Of a stretch of DNA of 64,000 bases, positions 49,885 to 58,379 are shown one piece after another. The notes under the pieces were generated by a model. That model worked only from the letters and a program-made list of their open reading frames with translations. It was not told the origin of the DNA and made no database searches. This DNA comes from Lagierella massiliensis (GTDB lineage Bacteria > Bacillota > Clostridia > Tissierellales > Peptoniphilaceae). The stretch is taken from positions 434,001-498,000 of the forward strand of contig NZ_CYUO01000005.1 of NCBI RefSeq assembly GCF_001407835.1. Reading direction: 5' to 3'. The first letter of the stretch is position 1, and the number at the start of each line of letters is the position of its first letter. The position numbers and the translations under genes are program-made.

Positions 49885-49990
49885 TTATCGAGAACTTCAA
49901 GCACTTAGGTTTATAATATGAGTCTATTATGCTTATAAACTTTAATTTTATATAGCTTATTAAATCAATAGGGAGCTAAGTGCTCGATAA
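49885..49990. repeat. Bipartite inverted repeat in a divergent promoter region
   Basis: TTATCGAG (49885-49892) and AGCACTTAG (49900-49908) pair with the joined CTAAGTGCT (49976-49984) and CTCGATAA (49983-49990). Between them GTTTATAA and TTATAAAC form another stem. The structure lies between the cysteine synthase and phospholipase-D genes and could be an operator or an RNA fold. Confidence 0.55.
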
Positions 49991-50001
49991 GCAAGAATTA
50001 A

Positions 50002-50010
50002 TGTTATAAT
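50002..50010 (+). promoter_or_regulatory. Extended -10 promoter of the phospholipase-D-type gene
   Basis: TGTTATAAT, identical to that at 1398-1406, lies 58 bases before the ATG at 50069. Confidence 0.55.
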
Positions 50011-50068
50011 AGATACATAAATTAAAAATACTATGTATTAAATAAAATGAAAACTCGGAGGGGTTAAA

Positions 50069-51475
50069 GTGAAAAAGAAGATTATTATAGTAGTCGTATT
50101 GGTGCTTTTGATTGTGCCATTTATATATAGTTTGATGTCGAAAAGCTACGATAAATCAAACATGGCAGGAGAATTTTACGCAGCAGAAGATGTGGAATTT
50201 TTATATGATTTAAGATATATAAAAGACGACGAAATAAAAAAGGAAAGTGTAATTTTCGAAAAACAAATGGAAGCAATTGAGGAAGCGAAGGACTTTATTG
50301 TTCTTGATTTGTTTTTATATAATGATGAATATGATAGAAAAAAGATGACTTTTGCCAACCAGGTTGAAGAAATGACCGATGCACTAATTGAAAAGAAAAA
50401 AGAAAATCCTGATATGGATATAGTGTTTATAACTGACGAACTTAACAATTTTTATGGTGCATACACTCAAAAAAATATAAAAAAATTAATGGAAAATGAC
50501 ATTGATGTGACCATAACAAATCAAAAACAAATTAGGGATTCAAATCCACTTTACTCTGGATTTTACAAATTTTATTTAAATTGGATGGGTTCTCCTGAAG
50601 GTGGCAGAATAAGAAATCTATTTGACCCAAATGGTCCAAAGATTTCCGTAAGGTCATTCCTAAGGCTTTTAAATTTTAAAGCCAATCATAGAAAGGTATT
50701 AGTTACTGACCAAAGGGCAATTGTTTCATCTTCAAACCCTCACGACCCAAGTTCAAACCACTCCAATGTTGCCATTAGTTTTTATGGAAAGGCAATGGAG
50801 GATCTAATAAAGTCAGAGCTTGGTCTTGTTAAAAAAGACTATCCGAATATAATGAGCTTTAAGGTAGAATCTGGAGAAAAATCTGACGTAAATTTAAGAG
50901 TTATAACTGAAGGAAAGATTTATAACGCACTTAGGGAAAATATTTCTAAAACACAAAAGGGCGACAAAATAAATATCGCAATTTTTTATATTGCAGACAG
51001 AAAATTATTAAATGACCTTGAAGAAGCTTCTAAACGTGGCGTTGAAGTAAATATAATTGCGGATTTAAATAAGGACGCCTTTGGAATTGAAAAAAATGGA
51101 AGTCCAAATAGGCCCGCACTTAGTGAGTTGGTGGATAAAAATCCAGATATTAATGTTAGATGGTACGAGACCCATGGAGAGCAGTTCCACACAAAGCTTG
51201 CATTCTTTGACTTTTCCAAGGAAGATGCAAGGGCTGTTTTAGGAAGCGCCAACTTCACAAGAAGAAATATTCAAAATTATAACCTTGAAACGGATGTGGA
51301 AATGATTCTTCCAAAGGACGGAAGGATTTACAAAGAATTTCAAAATTATTATAATAGAATTTGGAATAACGAAGACGGAGAGTACACTGTACCAATTGAA
51401 AAGTATTACGAAGATGGATTTATTTTAAGAAATCTTTGGAAGTTCCAGGAAAAGACGGGACTTTGCACATGGTAA
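50069..51475 (+). CDS. Phospholipase D/cardiolipin synthase-like membrane protein
   Basis: A 468-residue protein with one N-terminal membrane helix (about 3-22). Two HKD-type motifs mark the phospholipase D superfamily: NHRKVLVTDQRAIVSSSN near residue 210 and FHTKLAFFDFSKEDARAVLGSANFT near 375. Both halves of the active site are present, so transfer or hydrolysis of phosphatidyl groups is plausible. It lacks the two tandem N-terminal helices of typical cardiolipin synthases, so that name is uncertain. Its gene is followed after 15 bases by a metallopeptidase gene, suggesting one operon. Confidence 0.85.
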   Translation: MKKKIIIVVVLVLLIVPFIYSLMSKSYDKSNMAGEFYAAEDVEFLYDLRYIKDDEIKKESVIFEKQMEAIEEAKDFIVLDLFLYNDEYDRKKMTFANQVEEMTDALIEKKKENPDMDIVFITDELNNFYGAYTQKNIKKLMENDIDVTITNQKQIRDSNPLYSGFYKFYLNWMGSPEGGRIRNLFDPNGPKISVRSFLRLLNFKANHRKVLVTDQRAIVSSSNPHDPSSNHSNVAISFYGKAMEDLIKSELGLVKKDYPNIMSFKVESGEKSDVNLRVITEGKIYNALRENISKTQKGDKINIAIFYIADRKLLNDLEEASKRGVEVNIIADLNKDAFGIEKNGSPNRPALSELVDKNPDINVRWYETHGEQFHTKLAFFDFSKEDARAVLGSANFTRRNIQNYNLETDVEMILPKDGRIYKEFQNYYNRIWNNEDGEYTVPIEKYYEDGFILRNLWKFQEKTGLCTW

Positions 51476-51490
51476 AAATGGGGAGATAAT

Positions 51491-52654
51491 ATGAAACTAA
51501 GTGTGGAATTTGATTCTGTTTCAAAGGAGATAATTGTAGATTGTGAAATTGATATATCTAAATATTTAAAAGAAAAAAATAATTATTGTTTTGCTTTGGC
51601 ACAGTCTTTCAATATAGAAAAAATTTTATTAAATGATAAGAATTTAGAATTTAATAAAGAAGATTATAAAATGGAATTTCTGCCTGAGATGCTTAAATAT
51701 ACTGTAACTTTACCAAAGGATAAGGAAGGCAATTTAATAATTAAGTATAGAGGAAAGTTGTCAGGTTATTATAGGTATTTTGAAGAAAAAATTATTCACT
51801 TTTCATTTTATAACGGATGGTATCCAATAGGATTTGATGCAGAGACAAACTTTGATGTAAGTATAAAAACAGATAAAAATTATGAACTTGTCAAGGGAGA
51901 GTTTGAAGAAATAGAAAAAGATTGGAAAATATATTATAAAAACCCTACAGTTAATGACTGTAATATAATCCTTTTAAATAGAGATTTTTATAAGATAAAA
52001 GAAAGTGAATATCTTAAAATATACTATGAGGAATTTCAAAGGCCATATGTAGAATATATTTTTAAAAATCACAATTTGACAAGAAAATATCTGGAAGATC
52101 TTTATGGTAGAAAAACTTCTAATAAAGAAGACATGGTTATTTTACCTTACAATGAAATTTGGGAAGATTCTGCATATAAGAGAAAAAATCTTGTTGTAAT
52201 AACTTCAGACAAAGATTATGATGACTTTGAATCGAGTTCATCATTTAAGGGACTTGCCCATGAACTTGCCCATAGCTATGCGAAAGGTGCAAATGTAAAT
52301 TCTTGGGAGGACTGGTTAAATGAAACGATAGCGGAATGGTCCGCATACTTATTTGTTCTAAACTGTGAAAAAAGAGATATTGAAGAATTTATAGAATATC
52401 ATAGGGATGAAGTTGGTAATAAAAAACTTATATTAAATGAACTGGGTAAAAAAAGACCAAAAGAAGTTCATAGTTTAGGAACTTTAATATTCTATGAGAT
52501 ATATAAAAATTATGGAGCAGAAGCCATAAAAGATTTATTAGTTGCTTTTGATAGAATTGATGTAAAGAATACTAAAAATTATTTGGAGTATCTGGATAAT
52601 CATAATAATAAAAAGTTATCGGATGAAATTAGAAAACATATTATAAGAGATTAG
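51491..52654 (+). CDS. Gluzincin-type metallopeptidase (M1-like)
   Basis: A 387-residue protein with the zinc site HELAH near residue 255 and the third ligand Glu in WLNETIAEWSAYLF 22 residues further on, the spacing of M1-like gluzincins. The N-terminal half is beta-rich, as in the aminopeptidase N saddle domain, but shorter. No signal peptide is seen, so it is probably cytosolic. The usual GAMEN exopeptidase motif is not evident, so peptide specificity is uncertain. GGGGAGATAAT precedes the ATG. A terminator follows. Confidence 0.8.
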   Translation: MKLSVEFDSVSKEIIVDCEIDISKYLKEKNNYCFALAQSFNIEKILLNDKNLEFNKEDYKMEFLPEMLKYTVTLPKDKEGNLIIKYRGKLSGYYRYFEEKIIHFSFYNGWYPIGFDAETNFDVSIKTDKNYELVKGEFEEIEKDWKIYYKNPTVNDCNIILLNRDFYKIKESEYLKIYYEEFQRPYVEYIFKNHNLTRKYLEDLYGRKTSNKEDMVILPYNEIWEDSAYKRKNLVVITSDKDYDDFESSSSFKGLAHELAHSYAKGANVNSWEDWLNETIAEWSAYLFVLNCEKRDIEEFIEYHRDEVGNKKLILNELGKKRPKEVHSLGTLIFYEIYKNYGAEAIKDLLVAFDRIDVKNTKNYLEYLDNHNNKKLSDEIRKHIIRD

Positions 52655-52676
52655 GCGAGGGTCTAATCTTTTTTTA
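52648..52676 (+). terminator. Intrinsic terminator of the metallopeptidase gene
   Basis: AGATTAG pairs with CTAATCT (overlapping the stop codon) and is followed by a T run. Confidence 0.8.
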
Positions 52677-52727
52677 TTGACGAGTATCGACTATCGATAT
52701 ATAATTTAAGTATCGATAGTCGATACT
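52677..52727 (+). promoter_or_regulatory. PadR-type operator framing the -10 of the DUF2812-padR promoter
   Basis: TTGACG (52677-52682), 17 bases, TATAAT (52700-52705). The spacer AGTATCGACTATCGATA (52683-52699) is the first arm of a perfect 17-bp inverted repeat; the second arm is 52711-52727, ending just before the ribosome site. A dimeric repressor bound here would cover the whole core promoter. PadR, encoded in the same operon, is the natural candidate. Confidence 0.8.
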
Positions 52728-52740
52728 AAGGAGGGTGATT

Positions 52741-53982
52741 ATGTTACGATTTAGATTTTTAACCTATGCAAACTTTGGACTCTTTGAAAATTGGTATAAA
52801 GAAATGGCGAAGAAGGGTTATGAAATAGAAAAAATAAAATTTTCCTTTATGAACTTCTTTAAAAAGACTGAGCCAAAGGATGTGGATTATAAATTTGTTA
52901 TTTCAAATAACGAAGACAAGTACAATGCATTTTCAAAACAGGAGCTTGATGACCTAAATGAAATGGCAAAGGGATATGGATATGACTTTATCTTTAAATC
53001 TTACAATATGAACTTGTATAAAACTAAAGCAAAAGATAAAAGTTTATACAATGATGATGTGGAAGAGCTAAAAATTTTAAGAACATCTGTTAAAAGAGAA
53101 ATCATTTCAACTGCCATTTTGTCTGTAGTGCTATTACTTTTACATTTCTTCACCTTTGCAAACTTTTTATCTGAAGAGTTTTATTATTCCAATTATAGTA
53201 TGGTACTTGCACCGTCTATACTTTTAATATTGATTTTCGACTTGCTGTCCCTTGTGGACTATTCTGTATTCTATAGAAGAAACAAAGATGTAAGTCATAC
53301 TAAGGATTTGAAGTTCAGTAGGCTTAGTTTTTCAAAATTCTTTGTATATCTTATAATGACAAGTTTGATTTTGATAATAGTAGGCATAACTTTACAATTT
53401 GTTGATGTCAATCCAACCATAGGATTAAAAAATACTTTGCTATTATGGACACCTTTTGTTTTGATGTGGATTTTGGTGTTTCTTTTCAGAAAGAAGATTA
53501 AGACTATGAATATTAGCACAGCTTCAAAAAAGAAAATTTTTGCTTTAATCGTCATTGCTATCTTTGGTATAAACTACTTTATGAATTATAGTATTGCAAA
53601 TAAAATGCCTGGGAATAAAAATACTGAAGTTAGCAACGGATATGAAGTTACGAAGCTTAGTAAGGGAATGTTTTTAACTGAACACAAAATTTATTCAAAT
53701 GATGAGTTAAGTGTTGAAAGAACTATTTCAAAAGACGAAACCACTTCAAATAATCTTTACAAGAGGATTATAAAAAATGCTAAAAACCATCCATACTTCG
53801 GGGAATATGTAAAAGATATTTCAAAAGAGTATGATTATGGCAAAACTTACAAACTTTCTGAAGGAAATAGATACGCCATTTTAAAGGACAGAGTCATATT
53901 AGTTGTAGAGGGTGAGCTTAATAATCCTGAAATTGAAGAAGAGATTTATAAATTTTTAGGTGATGTAAATGGCAAGGAATAA
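52741..53982 (+). CDS. DUF2812 membrane protein
   Basis: A 413-residue membrane protein. The N-terminal domain (about 1-110) begins LRFRFLTYANFGLFENWYKEMAKKGYEIEKI, the DUF2812 signature. About four membrane helices follow near residues 118-140, 148-172, 198-220 and 230-245, with another near 262-280. The C-terminal part is soluble. DUF2812 genes are typically paired with padR, as here: padR overlaps its end by 14 bases. A role as sensor or transporter is unproven. The ATG at 52741 is used; AGGAGGGTG lies upstream. Expression is probably governed by the PadR-type operator. Confidence 0.85.
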   Translation: MLRFRFLTYANFGLFENWYKEMAKKGYEIEKIKFSFMNFFKKTEPKDVDYKFVISNNEDKYNAFSKQELDDLNEMAKGYGYDFIFKSYNMNLYKTKAKDKSLYNDDVEELKILRTSVKREIISTAILSVVLLLLHFFTFANFLSEEFYYSNYSMVLAPSILLILIFDLLSLVDYSVFYRRNKDVSHTKDLKFSRLSFSKFFVYLIMTSLILIIVGITLQFVDVNPTIGLKNTLLLWTPFVLMWILVFLFRKKIKTMNISTASKKKIFALIVIAIFGINYFMNYSIANKMPGNKNTEVSNGYEVTKLSKGMFLTEHKIYSNDELSVERTISKDETTSNNLYKRIIKNAKNHPYFGEYVKDISKEYDYGKTYKLSEGNRYAILKDRVILVVEGELNNPEIEEEIYKFLGDVNGKE

Positions 53983-54280
53983 GTTTCAAACTCTAACAGA
54001 GCCCATGTACTATACTTTACTTGCCCTTTGTGAAAGGAGAAATGGTTCTGAAATAACTTCGTGGGTTAGTGAAATTACAAATGGAAGAATAAACCTTGCC
54101 CCGGGAACTCTCTATGCACTGTTGGCACAGTTTTTACAAGAAGATATTATTGAGAGGGCAAATGCGGAGGGGAGTGGTAAGTTTTACACCATAACCGACG
54201 AGGGAAGAAAACTTCTTGAAGAGGATAGAAATAGAATTATGATGATGGTTAAGGATTTTGATAAATTTTATAAAAAGTAG
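53969..54280 (+). CDS. PadR-family transcriptional regulator
   Basis: A 103-residue winged-helix repressor: LTEPMYYTLLALCERRNGSEI, then LAPGTLYALLAQFLQEDIIE and YTITDEGRKLLEEDR are classical PadR features. The C-terminal helix ends early, as in the short PadR-s1 class, and mediates dimerisation. The gene overlaps DUF2812, so both are co-expressed and autoregulation through the 17-bp inverted repeat at 52683-52727 is likely. Its ligand is unknown. Confidence 0.92.
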   Translation: MARNKFQTLTEPMYYTLLALCERRNGSEITSWVSEITNGRINLAPGTLYALLAQFLQEDIIERANAEGSGKFYTITDEGRKLLEEDRNRIMMMVKDFDKFYKK

Positions 54281-54338
54281 AAAGATAGTATCAAGTAAAT
54301 CAAACTGGGTATATTAATTTAGGATAGGGGGAGATAAA

Positions 54339-55511
54339 ATGAAAGATTTTAATTTTAATATTGCTACAAAAATTTTATTTGGTAAGGACAAGCTTGGAGA
54401 GCTTCCTGAAGAGATTAAGAAATATGGCAACAAGGTGTTACTTGTTTATGGAAAGGGAAGTATAAAGAAGATTGGCCTATATGATAAGATTGTAAAAATT
54501 TTAGAAGATGCAAACATTTCATATTATGAACTTTCAGGTATAGTTCCAAATCCAAGAATTGACAAATGTCGTGAAGGTGTGGATTTGGCAAAGAAAAATA
54601 ATATTGACTTTATCCTTGCAGTAGGTGGTGGCTCTACAATTGACACAGCAAAACTTGTGGCAGCAGGAGCAAAAGCAGACTGTGATCCATGGGATATAGT
54701 TATTGGAAAACACGACCCCATTGACGCAGTGCCCCTTGGATCAGTTCTAACTCTTTCTGCAACTGGCTCAGAAATGGACGTGGCTTCAGTTATAACTAAT
54801 GAAGAGACTGGACAAAAGCTTGGCTGGGGAAGTGAATATGTATTACCTAAGTTTGCAGTTATGAATCCTGAAGTAACTTTCTCCGTTGACAAGCATCACA
54901 CAGCAGCAGGTACAGCGGATATTATGAGTCACACAATGGAGAATTATTTTTCATTAAAGGACGGAGCTTACTTACAAGATAGATTTGCAGAAGGGGTTTT
55001 AAAAACCTGTATAAAATATGGACCAATTGCAATTAAAGATCCGGAAAATTATGAAGCAAGAGCAAACTTAATGTGGGCAGGAAGCTGGGCAATAAATGGA
55101 CTACTTGACTCAGGAAAGTCTACCGCATGGTCAGTTCATCCTATGGAACACGAGCTATCTGCACTTAAAGACATTACCCATGGTGTGGGACTTGCCATAC
55201 TTACACCATATTGGTTGGAGTATTGCTTAAATGACGAAACGGAAGAAAAGATTGCAGAGTTTGGATACAATGTTTTTGATTTAAAAAAAGGAAATTCTTT
55301 CAAAGAAGATGCAAAGAGTGCAATTGAAGAATTAAGAAACTTCTTCATATCAATTGGTATTCCAAAAAGCCTAAGTGAAGAAGGATTTAATGAAGAAGAT
55401 GTTAAAGTAATGGCGAAGAACTGTATGGCAAATAGAGAAAAGCCAGAGATAGCTGGATTTGTTCGTTTAGAAGAAAAGGATGTATTGGAAATTTATAAAA
55501 TGGCTTTATAG
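54339..55511 (+). CDS. Iron-containing alcohol dehydrogenase (butanol dehydrogenase-like)
   Basis: An NAD(P)H-dependent oxidoreductase of 390 residues. The N-terminal Rossmann-like domain has LAVGGGSTIDTAKLVAAGA. The metal-binding domain carries HTAAGTADIMSHTMENYF, HPMEHELSALKDITHGVGL and related His/Asp ligands of group III iron ADHs, matching the BdhA-like branch. It probably reduces short aldehydes to alcohols. GATAGGGGGAG is an unusually G-rich ribosome site that may pair with the RNA candidate at 45338. It is monocistronic. Confidence 0.94.
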   Translation: MKDFNFNIATKILFGKDKLGELPEEIKKYGNKVLLVYGKGSIKKIGLYDKIVKILEDANISYYELSGIVPNPRIDKCREGVDLAKKNNIDFILAVGGGSTIDTAKLVAAGAKADCDPWDIVIGKHDPIDAVPLGSVLTLSATGSEMDVASVITNEETGQKLGWGSEYVLPKFAVMNPEVTFSVDKHHTAAGTADIMSHTMENYFSLKDGAYLQDRFAEGVLKTCIKYGPIAIKDPENYEARANLMWAGSWAINGLLDSGKSTAWSVHPMEHELSALKDITHGVGLAILTPYWLEYCLNDETEEKIAEFGYNVFDLKKGNSFKEDAKSAIEELRNFFISIGIPKSLSEEGFNEEDVKVMAKNCMANREKPEIAGFVRLEEKDVLEIYKMAL

Positions 55512-55517
55512 ATTATG

Positions 55518-55543
55518 AATAAGGGGGATACCCCTTATTTTTT
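55518..55543 (+). terminator. Intrinsic terminator of the alcohol dehydrogenase gene
   Basis: ATAAGGGG pairs with CCCCTTAT around a short loop, followed by T residues. Confidence 0.88.
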
Positions 55544-55640
55544 TGTGAAAATATTTCAAAAATATTGTTGAGATTTCAATCTCTGAACATAATAGGAAAT
55601 TACATATAAAAAAATAAATGATAAAATTTTATAAAAGGTA

Positions 55641-55697
55641 TTGAACAATGTTCATTTTAGTGTTATTATTATTCTTGTCGAAAATGAACAGTGTTCA
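55641..55697 (+). promoter_or_regulatory. TetR-type double operator and promoter
   Basis: Promoter: TTGAAC (55641-55646), 17 bases, TATTAT (55664-55669). Two 13-bp palindromes, TGAACAATGTTCA (55642-55654) and TGAACAGTGTTCA (55685-55697), are centred 43 bp apart, about four helical turns, on the same face of DNA. One covers the -35 and the other lies downstream of the -10, enabling complete repression by the TetR protein encoded next. Confidence 0.8.
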
Positions 55698-55712
55698 ATT
55701 AGGTGGAGGATT

Positions 55713-56300
55713 ATGCTAAAGACAAATAAAAATAAAAAAGAAAAAGAAAAGAGAATAATGGAAGAAACAATAAAATTATTTGAAGAAAAGGGAATTGAAA
55801 AGACTTCCATTAGGGATATTATGCGAAGCACAAAGCTTGGTCTTGGAACTTTTTATCTTTATTTTAAAGACAAGAAGGACCTTGAAGAAAAGATTGTCAC
55901 AGATGTAATGGTTGATGTGCTATATGATGCAGAGAGATCTTGCAAAGGAAGTAGCGCTACTGAAAGATATAACTCATTTATTGGCTACATCATAGATTAC
56001 ATGTCAAAAAACCCAATGGAACTTGAACTTATTTCAAAAAATTTAAACTGGGTTTTATATTCCAAGGTTGAAAATGATGAAAGATTTAAAGATGCTGACA
56101 CTGCTCTTAAATTTATATTGAGTAAGTATCAAGAGCTTTTTTCTGAAAAGCATACTGAAGCGGAGCAGTTATATATTTTATCTCTAACTATGCACATAGT
56201 TATTTCAACATGCAAGTCCTCCATGATGGAAGGTTCGCTGCTTAATGTAGACGAAATGAAATCTGTACTATTTAGAATAGTAGAGAAAATTTTTAGATAA
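55713..56300 (+). CDS. TetR-family transcriptional regulator
   Basis: A 195-residue repressor. The N-terminal helix-turn-helix is typical: RIMEETIKLFEEKGIEKTSI, then RDIMRSTKLGLGTFYLYFKDKKDL. The C-terminal ligand-binding part is helical and not assignable. The true start is the ATG at 55713 behind GGTGGAGGA, not the upstream frame at 55641, which overlaps the operator. It is the first gene of an operon with an MMPL transporter and a secreted coiled-coil protein, which it should repress along with itself through the two upstream palindromes. Confidence 0.93.
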   Translation: MLKTNKNKKEKEKRIMEETIKLFEEKGIEKTSIRDIMRSTKLGLGTFYLYFKDKKDLEEKIVTDVMVDVLYDAERSCKGSSATERYNSFIGYIIDYMSKNPMELELISKNLNWVLYSKVENDERFKDADTALKFILSKYQELFSEKHTEAEQLYILSLTMHIVISTCKSSMMEGSLLNVDEMKSVLFRIVEKIFR

Positions 56301-56309
56301 GGTGAGAAT

Positions 56310-58379
56310 ATGAAGAAATTTTCAAGATTTGTTTCTCATCACCCAAAGTTAGTTTTATTTATAATGACTTTGCTTCTTATACCTTCTTTTATAGGTTATA
56401 AGAATACTGAAGTTAATTATGACATTCTAACTTATTTGCCTTCAGATTTAAAATCTACAGAAGGTCAAAAGATACTTGATGAGAACTTTAATAATGCTGC
56501 AACTGGGATGCTGATTTTAGAGGGTTCGGACCAGGATGCAGAAAAGTTAAGAGAAGAGATTTTAAAGATAGACGGCGTTGATGATGTAATTTCAAAATCT
56601 TCTATTGTAGGAGAAAGTTTACCAAAAGATTTTTTACCAAAAGAAATTAAAGATGTATTTTATTCTGAGGATAGCACCTTGATGTTGGTAAAGTTTAAAA
56701 ATTCTGCATCATCTTTTGTAACAATGTCTGCAATTGAAAAGATAAGAGAACTTGATTCAAGTCCAATGTATCTAAGTGGTATTTCATCTTTAGTAAAGGA
56801 TACGAAGGATGTAATTGATAAAGAGACACCTATATATGTGGCGCTTGCAGTAGTACTTGCTCTTATTGTGTTATCACTTACAAACGAATCTACAGTTATA
56901 CCATTTCTGTTTGTGCTCACAATAGGATATGCAGTAGTTTATAACTTTGGTACCAATATATTTCTTGGAAATATTTCCTATATAACCAAGGCAATTGCGG
57001 CAACACTTCAACTTGCAGTGACAATGGACTATTCCATATTTTTATATCACAGGTTTGTTGAAGAAAAAAAGAAAAGGGAAACTATTACTGAAGCAATGGA
57101 AAGGGCAATTCAAAATACTATTTCATCCCTGTTCGCTTCTTCCTTAACAACATTTGCAGGGTTTATTGTATTGATTTTGATGGAACTTGGCCTTGGTAAA
57201 GACATTGGTCTTGTAATGAGTAAGGGAGTATTAATTGGACTTATTTCAACTGTAACAGTACTTCCACCAATGCTTTTACTTACTGACAAAGCTGTAAGTA
57301 AATATAACCACAGAGTTCTATTACCGTCCTTTGACAAGCTTTCAGAATTTAATATTAGACATAAAAGAGTCATTTCACTTGTGTTTTTAATTTTATTTAT
57401 TCCTGCCATATATGGATCCATAAATACAAAAGTGTATTACAACTTAGATAGGTCTTTGCCTCAAAACTTGGATTCTATAGTTGCACTTAAAAAAATGAAA
57501 AAGGATTATGATATGGCAACAACTCACTTCATCATAGTTAAAGACGAAGTTTCAAATACTTCTATTAACAAGATGATAGATGAACTTGAAGAAGTTAAGG
57601 GAATAAATTCCGTTATAAGTACAAATACAATGACAGGAGCGGCGCTTCCTGATGAGCTATTGCCTAAAAAGTTACAAGAAAACTTTGCAAAAGATGGCTA
57701 TAAAATGCTAATGGTAAATTCCAAATACCAAACAGCTTCAGAGGAAGTTAGAAGTCAGATAAAAGAGATGAGAGAGATTATAAATAAATATGATGACGAA
57801 GGATACTTAACAGGAGAAGCAGTTTTAACAGATGACCTTACAGTTATTTCAAACTCCGACTTCAAGAGAGTAAATATCGTATCAATAGCTGTGGTTTTTC
57901 TAATCCTGGTATTTGTGTTTAAGTCATTAGCACTTCCAATAATATTAATTGCTGCAATAGAACTGGCAATTCAAATCAATATGGGAATTCCATTCTATTT
58001 GGGACAGACAATACCATTTATAACTTCCATAATTATAGGGGTTATACAACTTGGTTCGACAATAGACTATTCAATTTTGTTAACAGACAGATTTGTGCAT
58101 GAATATAAAAAGTCAAATGACGTTGATGGATCATTAAAACTTGCAACAAAGGAAACTTCAAAGTCCATAGTTACATCGGCGTTGTCCTTTATGGCAGCCA
58201 CAATAGGTGTAGGACTATATTCAAAGATGGAAATAGTATCAACAATTTGTACCTTCCTTGCAAGAGGTGCAATCATAAGTATGGCAGTAATTATTTTTCT
58301 ATTGCCCGCTGTGCTTTCAGTAGTATTTCCATTTATTAAAAATACGACAAAAGGTTTAAGAGGAGGAAAAAATGAATAA
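56310..58379 (+). CDS. MMPL/RND-family transporter
   Basis: A 689-residue transporter with two repeats, each of one span, a large extracellular domain and five spans. Spans are visible near 15-30, 175-195, 200-220, 230-250, 275-305 and again from 350. The motif ATLQLAVTMDYSIFLYHRFVEE in the first half and IQLGSTIDYSILLTDRFVHE in the second contain the Asp-Tyr pairs used for proton coupling. It lies between tetR and the coiled-coil gene, and the latter overlaps it by eight bases. It may export lipids, drugs or peptides under TetR control; the substrate is not evident. Confidence 0.93.
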   Translation: MKKFSRFVSHHPKLVLFIMTLLLIPSFIGYKNTEVNYDILTYLPSDLKSTEGQKILDENFNNAATGMLILEGSDQDAEKLREEILKIDGVDDVISKSSIVGESLPKDFLPKEIKDVFYSEDSTLMLVKFKNSASSFVTMSAIEKIRELDSSPMYLSGISSLVKDTKDVIDKETPIYVALAVVLALIVLSLTNESTVIPFLFVLTIGYAVVYNFGTNIFLGNISYITKAIAATLQLAVTMDYSIFLYHRFVEEKKKRETITEAMERAIQNTISSLFASSLTTFAGFIVLILMELGLGKDIGLVMSKGVLIGLISTVTVLPPMLLLTDKAVSKYNHRVLLPSFDKLSEFNIRHKRVISLVFLILFIPAIYGSINTKVYYNLDRSLPQNLDSIVALKKMKKDYDMATTHFIIVKDEVSNTSINKMIDELEEVKGINSVISTNTMTGAALPDELLPKKLQENFAKDGYKMLMVNSKYQTASEEVRSQIKEMREIINKYDDEGYLTGEAVLTDDLTVISNSDFKRVNIVSIAVVFLILVFVFKSLALPIILIAAIELAIQINMGIPFYLGQTIPFITSIIIGVIQLGSTIDYSILLTDRFVHEYKKSNDVDGSLKLATKETSKSIVTSALSFMAATIGVGLYSKMEIVSTICTFLARGAIISMAVIIFLLPAVLSVVFPFIKNTTKGLRGGKNE

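Noticed and set aside
49836-50030. Considered a T-box leader for the cysteine synthase gene
   Set aside because: No T-box sequence (AGGGTGGNACCGCG-like), no specifier loop and no terminator on the minus strand.
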